Source: Margaritispora aquatica (Eukaryota; Ascomycota; Leotiomycetes; Helotiales; Discinellaceae). From it: a stretch of 64,000 bases of DNA. The DNA lies in assembly GCA_007644065.1 (NCBI GenBank), contig VJWN01000001.1:386340-450339 (forward strand), written 5' to 3'. Of this stretch, positions 1 to 10,810 are shown piece after piece. A program made the position numbers and the translations under genes. Under the pieces are notes generated by a model. The model was not told where the DNA came from, did not search any database, and worked only from the letters and a program-made list of their open reading frames with translations. Numbering within the stretch: the first letter of the stretch is position 1; every line of letters begins with the position of its first letter.

Positions 1-3000
1 GGCTGTGGATACATATGACGCTTCTTGGGAAGATTGTTTTCCAGTCCGCACATAGTATGACCAAAGACTAGCGAATACTGCCTGAGATGTAGCAAAGGCA
101 CCAATAGTTTGTAGATCATCACCAATCTTTCTCTTCCGAGTGATGATCGCAATGTCTTCGGTATCATGGTGAGTGTGTTCCAACTCAATCCAAATGCCTC
201 GCAAGATGTTTTCAGCCTCCACTGTGCGCTTTTGGGAGCGCAAGAATTCAGCGTACCGAATTGCGATGTCAATGCACTTCTGTTGGAGAGAGTGGTCTTG
301 TGTGTGACTGTGCATGCTCAAGCTTTGCCAATAACTGACGAGAGTTTCTTCCAGGTGTACAACGTCATTATGGCGTTCATAGTACTCAATCATGGACCAA
401 GTCAGTTTCTGACGTCTCTCATCAGTGATGACGAGAGAGCGTGTCGATTCTTCGTATTGAGAGCGAGTAATTTCAGAATGTTCTTCGACACGAGTGGTGC
501 TTTCTTGAGTTCTGGTAACAAGAACTTCCCGAGATTTCAATGCTTCCTTTGAATCACGACCATAGACTTCAACTGTGAGTTCATATACTTCCTTTTGATA
601 TTGAATTACTTTCTCAGTCTCGCCAAGAGAAATGAGGAGTGTGACGAGCATTTGGACATACACCAAGATCTCGCGACTGCTAGTTCTAGTTTCGCGTTGG
701 ATGCGGATTATATACTGAAGTAGCTCAGTACGGCGTGCTGACACTTCAGTGCTCTTGGTGAATGTCACTTGAGATGAAGTCTCAATGTACTTGTGGGCAC
801 ATTTGGTGGAGACAGATGTCAGAGTCGAAAGAGTCGACATCTTCCAAGCGAGATACCAATATTCGTTGACATCTCTAGGGTTCAATAATTGTGTCAAGGA
901 AGCCAGGTTCAAATATGTCTGGAGGACAGTCTCTGACGATTCTCCTAGAACCAATTTTCTCAATGACAAAGTCATGAGGTAGTAGTTCCTAGCATCAACA
1001 GCTGTGTATTGTTGGCGATAAATTGCTCCTTCCATGATGGCTAATAGCGTAGTGCTTGGAAAGCAATTCTTAAACCCCTGTGTTACTTTATGCTGAACGA
1101 CAGGCTCATGCATAGGTGATGATTGGAAATGGGAAGCCCAATATCTGGACGCATACTGGAGAAAGTTGTAAGATTCGAATAACTCCTTCAATTCATACCC
1201 ACTGATAGGAGTCGTCGTAGCCTGCGCTGGTCTGGTGAGAACGAGCTTGATATATGCCAAACATCGAACTGTAAGATCGCAATGTGCTTCTTGAATATGG
1301 AATGGAAAAGCTCCGCTACTCTGGGTATCCGTGACAGAACTCGCTCGATTGTAGAGAATTTGCTTCGTAGCCTGATTACGGAATCGTACAAAGCCATCGC
1401 GGATCATAACAATACTGCCACAAGAACTATTGATATCGTCTTCGACCCTACTTGTCCGAGGCGCAAGAGAGCATGATGCTGAATCAATTTCCATCAATCT
1501 TTTTACCTCGCTAACGAGCAAAGGACGCTCGGAAATGAGAAGCCATGCCAAAAGTGCTTTGACATCACGTTGCTTCAAGTCGACACCAGCAATAGTTTGC
1601 TCCAGCAGAGGCTGTAGCCCTTTGGGAAGGGTATCCACATGTTTCAGCATTGTAGATGAGCTTGTTTGGGTTTTGAGTAGCTTAATTGCTTGCAAAGTCC
1701 AATCAAAAGACCCATCAGCTTGCTCGACCACGCGTGAAGTAAGTGAGGCCTTGTCCTTCAAAGTCAATGCATCAAATGATGCATTAGATGCCAGTAGGGA
1801 CTCAACAACAAATTGCAGGTCTTGACGTGTATGCTCATTCTGAATTGAGAAAGATGCATAGTGCTCAGGTCTATGGGCGACTGGTCGGGAGAAAGTGATG
1901 CACTTTGTTTTGTTGTTTTTTGATGTGATTTTGTGTAAGCGATCCAAGATCGCAAACATGTCTGACTCGCCATGCTTGAGGCGATCCAAACCATCAAGAA
2001 TGATTACTTGATTATGATCGCTACGTAGACCAAGCTCAAATGATTGCCATAGGGCATTTTCGACTTCGGCGTGTGACTTTCCATGAATAGAGAGCTCGTA
2101 AGCTGTTGTGAGAGCTTTGTATAAAGCGTTGTCACCAACGTTCAACTGTATAATTTGAAGTAGTAATCCTTTTACTACACTGATAGTGTTGAGTTCGGTC
2201 TTTAGATCAGGATCTAATGAGATTAGCGATCGTCTGATGCCAAACAATTAGTCTACTCACCAACAGTGTAAGTCATCACTTCAGTAAACCTCTTTCCTGA
2301 ACCAGCTTGTAGGCGTTCTGCTACCCAATCGGAAAGAACACTCTTTCCAGAACCAGATTTGCCAGTTACAAGCAGGATTTCCTTCCTACCTCGCGTGAAG
2401 TCGGCCAGATGGCGATCAAACCACTCGCAAGTGAAATCTGCCCTTGCTTTACGGATGTTTCTAGACACCGCAAGGAGCCTAGTCACGCTGTCTGCTGGTG
2501 TGAGAAATTCTCGAATCAAATCAACTGGAACATCTTGCTCTTGTTAGTGCCTGCTATTTACGATTGGTGGAACACATACCTCCATCTTTTGAGAGGTGCT
2601 CAAGTCTTGTAGCCCAAACAGAGTCCGTGAATCGATCGCCATGAGCATGAAAGGTCTCAATTGTGTGGGCAAATAGCTCATCAAATGTGCGAGAGCTGAA
2701 TGTTGTGGCTTGTGAGAAGTTAGTGGTGCAAGGCCCATTTGATAAATTGATTTCATACTCAATTGCTTTTTGCTGTAGCAAATATTGATGTCGGTCACAA
2801 GCCTCACTAGGTTTGCCAAGCAAGAAGTCATAATCGACTGAAGATCCTCGGAAGAGTGGAGGAGCTCGTGTTGACGAATGAAAAACCCTAGCGTCAACCC
2901 GCAGCTGTAAAAGATGCTAAAAGCTCTTTCAAGAACTGCGATGTAATTTTGTCCGAGCTGTCAAGCCGTGTAAGCAGGTACTTCTGTTCGTCTCTCGTCT

Positions 3001-3419
3001 TGGAGATTTACCTCTAATAAATTTCGACAGCCTGCCCAAATGAAAGAGGCAGCTTCATGACTGAATGAAGCAAAATGCGAGGCTTCTTCTGAATACCAAT
3101 AGACCTGGCTTGCAAAGAATTCCGCCCATTTCAACACTTTATCCCACCTGCTGGCATGGTGAGGTACTTGTCGCAGACGTATCCCAGCTACGAAATCAAA
3201 GAAAGCTTCAACGGAAGTGCAGCTGTTGAGGAATTGTTCTGTAGATGATCCGAGCTCAGCGTGGTAAATGGTATATGTGCGTTGAGTAGTATCTTTCAAA
3301 ACTGTGATTTGGCGTGAACTTCCATTACTCTCTACCGATTGTTTTCTTCCATTCATGACTCCACCACCCAGAGCATTTTTTGCTGAGGATGACATTTGTT
3401 CTTGAGAAGTAGGTAGCAT
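1..3419 (-). CDS. STAND/NACHT NTPase (fungal NLR-like), 3' end cut by window edge, probable internal frameshift
   Basis: This looks like a fungal STAND signal-transduction ATPase, a family linked to self/non-self recognition and programmed cell death. Proposed exons are 3419-3012, 2957-2580, about 2524-2261 and 2213-1; the last stays open for about 737 codons to the window edge. Domains in order: an N-terminal alpha-helical region of fungal STAND type; a Walker A motif GKSGSGKS near 2365-2340; a Walker B-like VIILDGLDRL near 2010-1985; a post-NACHT helical region; and a C-terminal TPR-like helical region from about 1000 down to 1. Donors GTAAAT (3011), GTATGT (2579) and GTGAGT (2260) support the exon joins. 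Oddity: within exon 2 the family-like reading moves from one frame (NICYSKKQLSM) to another (NGPCTTNFSQATTF, DELFAHTIETF) near 2740, with no splice signal, so one base seems lost. The start is uncertain; the ATG at 3419 is the first in the good frame. I am sure of the class but not of whether the gene is functional. Confidence 0.8.
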
Positions 3420-5290
3420 GTTGTCTTGATCGGTTGGCTTTTTAGCTTGATTCTCTTCAATTCTGATGGTTCCTGAACTGATGATTTTGTTTCCTCGTGA
3501 GTCTTTAGTATTGAAAACTGTCCACCATGAGTATCTAAGTATGCTGGTTTGGGTTGACACTTACAATGCAGTCCACGAAGTCTGAGCATGCTTCGATGGT
3601 GGACAATAAGTTGGGATTATGATCAGTTATAAGCTGCTCAAGTGTCCGAGCTCATTGGTATGCAATGAGATGGAACGTTGGAAATGACGATTGTAGCTGG
3701 ATAGCTTGTGGTCGTTTTCAGTACTAGCTCGCTGCTGATCGGCACGTTGCCGGAAATGTTACAAGGAATTGGCGTGTCTGAGACGCAATCAAGAACCTAG
3801 GCAACGTTGTAAGTCATGAAATAAGCCCTATACCCTCTGATAGAGACACACCGAGCTTCAAGGCAAGCCATCACGCTCTTCCGCAGCTGAATAATGGAGC
3901 TTTCGAACTGTTGTGGAGAATTTAAAGGTCTTGAGCAATTGAGGCTGACATATCTTCCGTTTAATTGACCACTAGGAACCATGTCTGAAGGTGCCCTCAA
4001 GGGGATAGTGACATGAAGTTCGAGTTTCTTACACATTAAGGTATTCTGCTTTGACTGTGATCGGCAGTTAAACAGGTGATTTCTCCAGCTCTGAGCACTT
4101 CATCAGATCAGAGGTTGGAGATGTAATTCGCTTACATTTACAATTTGTCCTCTTTCTCTACACATCATGCAAATCAAGGCTACGACCTTCTGTATCCATA
4201 GGCGCCTCAAAAGTCGCACATAAAACCATCCTCAAAGTCAAGATTATTGATGAAGCTGCCAATCACCCCATGGCAACGCTCGTCATGATCGGCCTAGAAA
4301 TCACTGTATCCATCAACTGTCTTGTAAGCTCGTGTCTCATCATTTGAGACAATAAGAATTGTCTTCCAACGATGCTACCCCTCTCACACCAGAGCTAGAC
4401 AGTGTGAAATTAATTGGCTCGACAACCTTTGCATTTTTTGTCAGCTATTTATCTTTGACGAAATGGTTTGGTTGATGTAGGTGGCACGATACGTAGTGGC
4501 TGGCTGACGATGGTTTTGAGGTCTCAGCCCAGCTCCACAACTCAATAAAGTCATTGGAGAAAGAGCCTAACAACTACAATCTGATCAACGGTAATTTAGT
4601 TACGGTATGCTAGTGGCGGTATATCGTTTGATCTTTCGTAGTCGTTCTCTCCGCTGATCACCTCTCTCCCTCTCACTCTCCCTCTCCCTCTCTTTCTTTC
4701 GTCGTCGTTACGAGCTCGATGTTAGCGGCTTTCGCTTATTTAGAGTTCGACGCGGGAATCTATCCCTTTGTGGGGTAAGATGACGGGGTCAACGCGTCCA
4801 GATCCCTGTCACGCTATGGCAGGCGGTAGAAAGCAAACAAGCATATTGATTGAGCAATGCCACAAGCAACCAGAAGTTTGCACAGAAATAACAGAAACTG
4901 CTAATCTGTCGAACAGTTTTTACCCATCCTAGCAGCGCTTCTAAACTACCTGAGACTCAATACATATATTTTTCGAAATTTTCGAAAACTCTCCAAATTT
5001 GCAAGCTTGAGATGAAAGCTTCAGCCGATTGTCTTAGCAACTTAGCTATACTGCACATTAATCACCCTCTTATTCATGTCGTTATTTTCTACGGAGACCT
5101 CCGAGACACAGTTTCAGCCAATATCCTCATGCTCCTACTTTTCAGGAACATTCACACCAGCCATGAAAACACCCATAATAGACCCGGCATCAGGACCTGG
5201 TTAAGAAGGGCGAAAAGGATGAGAAGGCTTTTGAGTATGAGAGGAGTTCTCGGAGGTGATATTAGTGGTAGTCGTGATGGATATAGTAGT
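3420..5290. other. Gene-poor stretch upstream of the STAND gene
   Basis: I see no complete gene. A pyrimidine-rich tract (CTCTCCCTC repeats) lies near 4660-4700, and a short inverted repeat of TTTTCGAAA type near 4970-4990. Two coding-like fragments exist. One is a minus-strand reading at 4036-3797. The other is a plus-strand segment at about 4153-4323 that ends at a GTAAGC donor. Neither could be extended into a gene with a start and stop. Confidence 0.5.
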
Positions 5291-5293
5291 CGT

Positions 5294-6200
5294 TTAAGTT
5301 TTCCATGTGGAAGCCCATGAAAATATATCACCATCTGTCCCATCACGCTTCCAAAGGTTCAACCGAACCGCACCACCGCACAGCTGATCTTTGTTGCCTC
5401 TGCAAATGTACGAGCAATCGCTGTCATCCGTCCTGCAGAAACTGCCCATCGAGCTGTCCCCACAATACCCTGTACAGATTAGCTTGATAGCTTGAATTCT
5501 GCAGTATCAAACTCAAGTTTTCAAGTGGATGGGATCGCAGAAGGACAACTTGAGGGGCTTACATTTTGTGCCATACTACACGTCATAGAACTTGGTGGGG
5601 AGCTGAGAGCAGTAGGCTTGGTAAGCTCTCACAAACATGTGGTTTTCATCGACAAAGCGGGGAATTCGGATGGTGCTCGGTTATTGATACCATCAGTGCA
5701 GCAGCTGAATTATACACCAATGTTTGTCGAGAGAGGTCTTAAGAACGTAGTCTTTCGCGGAGCTGTATGAATAGACGTCGAAGTACAAGATTTGCGGTCT
5801 GGCGATGTGCCGTATACGTCAAGTCTATCACTGCCGCCACAGAACTCGCTGGTGTCGCCGGAACAGGTGTTTTGGCAGTCGGACATTGCGACTTTGGGAC
5901 TGGTGCATCGAATATTTAAGGGCGGTGCCGCAGTAGCCTTCGTTTGAGTATTCGAGGCCTAACTGTTGTTAGCTTCTGTGAGAATCTGGAAGGGAGGAAA
6001 TATCGAATAAGGGTGCGTTGAGCTGCGAACATTAGGGTTCACAGCGTTGAATGGGCATGCTATGCTCATCTATGAGACGGTGATAGTCATCGAAACTTCT
6101 GAGAGTGTTAGAATTTGTGTAACACCCAGGATATGAAAATGGGTTTCCTGCTGCAGCGAACTTGATGTTGGTTGCACAAAGCTTATTAATTCATTGTTAG
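5294..6200 (-). pseudogene. Decayed gene with two WSC (cell-wall carbohydrate-binding) domains
   Basis: Read on the minus strand, this holds two WSC domains, cysteine-rich modules of fungal cell-wall sensors and secreted carbohydrate-binding proteins. Copy 1 starts with GNPFSYPGCYTNSN near 6140 and resumes after a CTAACAACAG acceptor (about 5960) with LGLEYSNEGYCG and then CSGDTSEFCGGSDRLDVYG. Copy 2 is seen as CTDGINNRAPS near 5690, KFYDV-stop-YGTKC near 5585-5565, and, after a CTAATCTGTACAG acceptor at 5470, CSYICRGNKDQLCGGAVRLNLW, ending in a Thr-rich linker. The damage is an in-frame TAA in copy 1 (6034-6032) and Gly in place of a conserved Cys (NEGYCG). There is also a frame change between NEGYCG and the CGG end, and one inside copy 2. 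Copy 2 carries a TAG (5578-5576) where an acidic residue is usual. The original catalytic partner domain, if any, is not visible. Confidence 0.75.
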
Positions 6201-6781
6201 GGATGAGTTACAGATGATTTCTGAGCCATCCATCAGGTGAAAACAGGCATGAAAAACTAACCAATAGCAATCAATCCTCCCAAATAAAAACTCGCTCGTG
6301 ATAGCCATGATGAGCAAACAGATGTCAGATTTCTGGATTGAAACGAAAGAGTGAATTTTATTCGATGATTTCCATTTCTCTTGTACCTTTGAACCCCTTG
6401 GCAGAGTACTTGATGTTGGAAGGATTTGGGTTCATTGTGTGATTTAATGTACATGGTATGTCGGGACTTCAGTTTGATGTCTCGTGAGATTGGAGGAATT
6501 CTTGGATGATCTATCTGTCGGTTCTTGGGTAGGTTCAAGCTAATTCTAACAATAAGTAGAACAACATGATAGACCAAACAATTGTGACAGAGGTATAGAT
6601 TCTAGTAGCAACTAAGGGCTCAAAGATAAACAGAACAAAAATTGGAGAGTACCGTCAGTTTGATCTTGCTATAAGTCTGGTGTCCTTGAACTTCGGACAT
6701 CTGATGACCACTAGCTCAGATTGCACAGAGACACCCTCACGTCTTTACATAATCCCAGGGTCATCATGTAGAACTCAGTTT

Positions 6782-6806
6782 GATATATATATATATACAT
6801 ACATAT
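6782..6806. repeat. AT-rich dinucleotide microsatellite
   Basis: A run of alternating TA passing into ATACATAC; a simple-sequence repeat with no visible gene link. Confidence 0.8.
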
Positions 6807-6977
6807 TTGAGGTATTACTTAGAGTCAAATCATTAACAATTGGTGTCTCGGGAGTTGGATTGAGGAATGTGTCTCGATTGACTTCTTTGATATAAGCAAC
6901 AAGGATACAAATCAACCTAAAGTAAAAACATTAATATTCTTATTCGAGTGGCGCTTTCAGCATATATCCTGCGAAGT

Positions 6978-7034
6978 TACCTAAGGTACCTTAGATCACC
7001 TAAGCCTAAGGTAGATATCTACCTAGGTACCTAT
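6978..7034. repeat. Cluster of GGTACC-centred palindromes
   Basis: The tract contains a perfect 14-nt palindrome CTAAGGTACCTTAG at 6981-6994, an AGATATCT palindrome at 7013-7020 and a TAGGTACCTA palindrome at 7024-7033, with further CCTAAG copies between them. It looks like a degenerate array of one short motif rather than a coding segment. Confidence 0.7.
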
Positions 7035-7639
7035 AGAAGGCTAGTTCAGGTCATGTGACCAGTCACATTACCTAAACGAGATCCACTTTTTTCGCATCCT
7101 ACCTCAGCCTGAAGCTCCGTCTGCACTTGTTCGCAACCACTTTCTGCAACCATCATCAACGTTTTCTATCTTGCATTCACGCTGTTGGTTGTTAGCAAAT
7201 TCAGCTCTGACGGAGTGCTAGACCAAGTTCCAAGCCCATGATAAGGAAATGTACCAGCTAAATTGAATGTCAACCAGTAAGTTGATTATGGTTATTGTTG
7301 ATGAACTTCTCACATTTTCCAAAGCTTACTAACATTTTTCAGGTCATCCTAGGCTTCGAGTCTCGATACAACACCTTGTGTGTTGATAATATGGTAAGAC
7401 AATCATTTATCAGACAAATTCTGCAAACTAATTAAGTACCAGAGACTTAACAACATCCCAATGACAAGCATTAGCCATGAAGTACTGGTCACCGTAACGG
7501 GCTGTTGTCGAGTAGCAAGCGGGCGCAATCGCAGACAAGTCTCCAACCAAGGGGTGCTATGCCCACCAATATTGTCGATAACAATGAGTTAAGACACATC
7601 TAGGATCCGTTCAGAGCACCACAACCCTCGCTCTCAACT

Positions 7640-8937
7640 TCAACTCTATGGACGCCTGTGTTGCCGCCACCCAAGGCGACTGGCAGCGAGGCTTCTCGGG
7701 AGAAACATGCGACAAGCTCCACTCCCAAAACGAGAAAACGCAAATCTGAGAGTATATCACCAGCTGTCAAGTAAGATCACCAACATCAGCTGGACGAACT
7801 CCAAAGCCGAAACACAGAGCTGGAAAATAGCTACTAGAATCGCAATTAGCAGTTGAATGACTGGCCAAAGTCAATTCAAAGCTTAAAGAAATGGATAATA
7901 GTCGGAAGGAAGAGCTTGTATCTCTTAAGATAGAACTCGCCACTATCGAGATTGATATGGACCTTCTTTTGGATCGGCTTTTGGACGAGTCCACCAAATC
8001 CATCACAATGAAGTTCCAACGAGACGTCTTCATTCGTCTCGGGGTAGAATTGTTTCGACTCAAAAAAGAGCTACTAGATGCCTTTGACGACCTAGCAAAA
8101 CAGACAACTGAACATGCCAGCAAATTAACTACATTGTATACAGAGTGGCAGGCGATGACCAATGAGTCAAGTATGGTCAACCAGCGGCTGCGATGCACGC
8201 GTTGATCAATGAAAAGGTTCGGGACGATGACGATGACGAGTTCAGCCTCCGCTCGAGGCAGCTGGCTAAATTTAAGCTTGCTGTTGGCGAAGTCGGCAAA
8301 TGGTGGACGAGATTGCAAGCTTTCTACCTCATATCAAGGAGGTCTTTCTAGGAAATAAAGCGATGAACACAGCCATGATGGTCCTTGGATATCAACAGAT
8401 GTTGATGTCGACGAGTTAGTCGACGCGTTGATGAACCTATCACAGATATGGGCAGCGGAAATGAAACAGAACTTATCAGCAGTCAGCAAAGCAACAACGA
8501 CCATCTCCCACGTGACGCAAAGCATCTGCCAGTCGAAAACACCACCAATACTGATACGGCTAATAACAATGACGGAGAAATGGAGGTAGAAGGGACAAAG
8601 TCGGACAACGAGGTACCTCTCGAGTCCAAGTCCAATTCTGAGGACAGTTCTGAGGACGAGGGTACTGGCGATGACAAAGACGGAGATGTGGAAAAATTGC
8701 AAGACCAAGAACGAGGACGAAGACGACGAAGAGGATGGGGGAAATGACTTGCTTGAGCCTGAGAGCGAAGGGGAAGAAGACCACAAGTCTGAAAATGAAA
8801 GGGGAGAGAGTGAAGACGAAGTCAAGTCTGGGGTGGAAGGCAAGGAGGGTGTCGAGGCCAATATTAAGGTCGAGACGAATGATATTGCTCTCGGAGCTGC
8901 TGCCAATTCCAAATTGCTATTTAAGGTCGGGCTGTGA
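7640..8937 (+). pseudogene. Decayed coiled-coil protein with acidic C-terminus, multiple frameshifts
   Basis: Protein-like sequence runs along the plus strand but keeps changing frame. In order there is a basic proline-rich segment with an NLS-like KTRKRKSE (about 7650-7770), then a helical coiled-coil block starting MDNSRKEELVSLKIELATIE (7891-8190), then LINEKVRDDDDDEFSLRSRQLAKF in another frame (8193-8300). After that come EIASFLPHIKEVFLGNKAMN in a third frame (about 8309-8390), DVDELVDALMNLSQIWAAEMK in the first frame (8404 onward), and a long Glu/Asp/Ser-rich tail that itself switches frame near 8695 before ending at 8937. At least four indels are needed, and no splice sites explain the joins. 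I do not recognise the family; the layout of NLS, coiled coil and acidic tail suggests a nuclear protein. The ORF calls on the opposite strand here (Ser-rich) are shadows of the acidic tail. Confidence 0.65.
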
Positions 8938-9322
8938 AAGCAGGATGTTGATAATCATGAGAGTGGTGACAAACCTTCGCTTAAATCGACCTTTAAATCC
9001 AGTCCATGAATAATTAGGCAACACTTCATGGCTTCTCAATATTTGCCAGATATCTACAATTCAAAGAGCAATTTTTTATCTTACATGTGACCATCCTGAC
9101 TTCAACGTGTTGCTAACATAGAGGATTTGTTCCGTGGAAGCTGATGACGGTAGCTTTTCAATCGTTCCTCAACTCAAGAGGATTAGGAGAAGTAATAGAA
9201 GTAATAGAAGTAATAACCACAGTTGTATCCGCACAGTGCAAACGCAGATTAGTTACAAGCTCTTACCTTTTTCTTTTGCGATAGATTAACTTGATTTCGC
9301 TTCCATGCTAGTTTTGGAGGTA
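8938..9322. other. Gene-free stretch left of the transposon
   Basis: No coding signal. It holds a three-unit tandem repeat of a 9-mer AGAAGTAAT at 9188-9214. Confidence 0.6.
9188..9214. repeat. Three tandem copies of AGAAGTAAT
   Basis: Three exact head-to-tail 9-nt units, just outside the left end of the mariner element. Confidence 0.85.
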
Positions 9323-9347
9323 CAGTACTAGACAACTGCTATTTAAC
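9323..9347 (+). repeat. Left terminal inverted repeat of the mariner element
   Basis: Begins CAGTACTAGACAACTGC. Its 25 nt match the reverse complement of the right end at 22 positions; the mismatches fall together at positions 6-8. Confidence 0.9.
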
Positions 9348-10677
9348 AAAACGAAGAATACGAAAATTACGATTTTTTCGACCACTACTCTTTTATTAAT
9401 ATTAAATTAACTAGTAAGTTTATAATTATAAAAATAGGACTATTTTAAAGCTCTAATTCTCTTTTATAATATATATAAACGTATAGATTCCGTAACGTTA
9501 TAAACCCTTTAATATCTCGTATACTACCCGTCCGCCGCGATATAGGCCTCTATTCTACTATATATACTCTTATACAAATTATTAAAAAGTAACTAGTCTA
9601 GTATATCCTACGTAGCTTGTAAACAGCTCTCTAGTCTCGCCCTCGCGGCTTCTAACTCGCTTTTTTCGGCTATAACGTTAGGAAATATATCGTAGACCCG
9701 TATTTTAAGGTACTACTAAACGTACTTAATAGGATTAAGGTCCGGCGAGTACGTAGGCTAGTTTAAAAGACAAGGAATACCCTTATTACGAAACTATTCG
9801 CGGACCTTATACGTATAGTATATAGGTATATTATCCTATATAAATATATAGCTAGGCTCTATTTCGTCGAAAGCCGATGCTACCTCTACGTCGAGGACCT
9901 CGAGGTATAAATTAGCCGAATATCCGTACTTTTTAGACTCGAAATCTCGGTCTATAATATAGAGGTTGCTTTTTCCGTAGTCCCAAAAGGACCCCTAGAC
10001 TATAACCTTTATATTCTTATTCGTACCGTATATTTGGACCTTATTCCGATCCTACTTCTGTCCTAGTATCCGAAAAACCTATTCCTATCTTTTACCCCGC
10101 CCCCGTTCGACAGAACATTCGTTACTCTATACAACTATACCCTAGTCCTCCTAGTTCCAATGTCTATACGCGAGGCACTAGGTAAGCCGGGTAGCTACGT
10201 AAGCCTCTGTCAATATCGGACGGCGTTTTGTACGCTAATTGGTAATGCTATATCTCTTAAGGATAGACTTAACGGTAGAGGGGTAGTAGATAAGTCTATA
10301 CGCGGCGATAATCTATAGGTAGGTATCCTTTAGGTTTAAGCGTACGTAACGTAGAAGGATTCGTTCTTGACGTTTTATATATACTTTCCCCTACGGGGTT
10401 TTTAATGTTTCGAGTCTATCGTTATATAATACCTATTAGTGAATAGTATATCGAACCGTCCCGTGGTCTAAAGAAAGCTCCTTTGTAATCTTACCGATTT
10501 TCGCGCCCTCTACAAATCTCCCTATAATTTTGCCGCGTTGATATAGACTAAGATACTTTCTATTATTTTAATTCCTAGATATTGAGCCTAAAGCTCTTCG
10601 TTGAGGTGGTATTTTTTTATGGTTGATAAATGGTAAGGGTGGCTAGGATACGCGTTTTTCGTGATTATACACATTCG

Positions 10678-10702
10678 GTTAAATAGCAGTTGTCGGTTAC
10701 TG
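10678..10702 (-). repeat. Right terminal inverted repeat of the mariner element
   Basis: Reverse complement begins CAGTAACCGACAACTGC, pairing with the left end; followed directly by TA. Confidence 0.9.
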
Positions 10703-10760
10703 TACTGGTCGACTACACAGGCCATCTAGGTGATGCACAAGGGCAATTAGAACGACTAGA

Positions 10761-10810
10761 AAATCATTCGCTTCAAACCAATATCGCCTCTCATCGCTCA
10801 CTACTATTCA
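10761..10810. repeat. 50-nt dispersed repeat, copy A (3' end of hypothetical gene)
   Basis: Aligns without gaps to 12141-12190 at 42 of 50 positions, including an identical core AATATCGCCTCTCATC. It overlaps the stop codon of the hypothetical gene at 10804-11580. Confidence 0.85.

Larger units (their letters stand above)
6600..7620. other. Gene-free stretch with orphan splice signals
   Basis: I see no open gene. A well-formed intron (GTAAGTTG at 7276 to GCTTACTAACATTTTTCAG at 7342) and a possible second one (GTAAGACAATC at about 7393) sit on the plus strand. They may be 5' introns of the decayed gene that follows, but flanking exons are short and quickly hit stops. Confidence 0.45.
9323..10702 (-). 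mobile_element. Full-length, inactivated Tc1/mariner-type DNA transposon with RIP-like decay
   Basis: A 1380-bp element bounded by inverted repeats and a TA on each side (9321-9322 and 10703-10704), the target duplication expected of Tc1/mariner. The transposase remnant is on the minus strand. It carries the family hallmark YSPDLNPIK near 9753-9727, preceded upstream by a DDE-type block (DFESKKYGYSANLYLEVLD, then DNIPIYY, where DNAPIH-like is usual) and, nearer the right end, helix-turn-helix-like sequence (GRFVEGAKIGKITKELSLD, HGTVRYTI). The body is much richer in A/T than its flanks and full of TAG/TAA stops, several at positions where Trp would be expected (the two after NPIKYV), as G-to-A changes of RIP would make. 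It cannot encode an active transposase. Confidence 0.92.

Noticed and set aside
3797..4036. 79-codon minus-strand frame that looks partly protein-like
   Set aside because: No upstream exon, no family features and no link to the STAND gene could be found.
5012..5770. Plus-strand frames over the WSC relic
   Set aside because: The minus strand carries clear WSC cysteine spacing; the plus frames are its complement.
8334..8912. 192-codon minus-strand frame rich in Ser/Leu
   Set aside because: It is the complement of the acidic tail of the decayed plus-strand gene; Asp/Glu codons read backwards give Ser/Leu/Phe.
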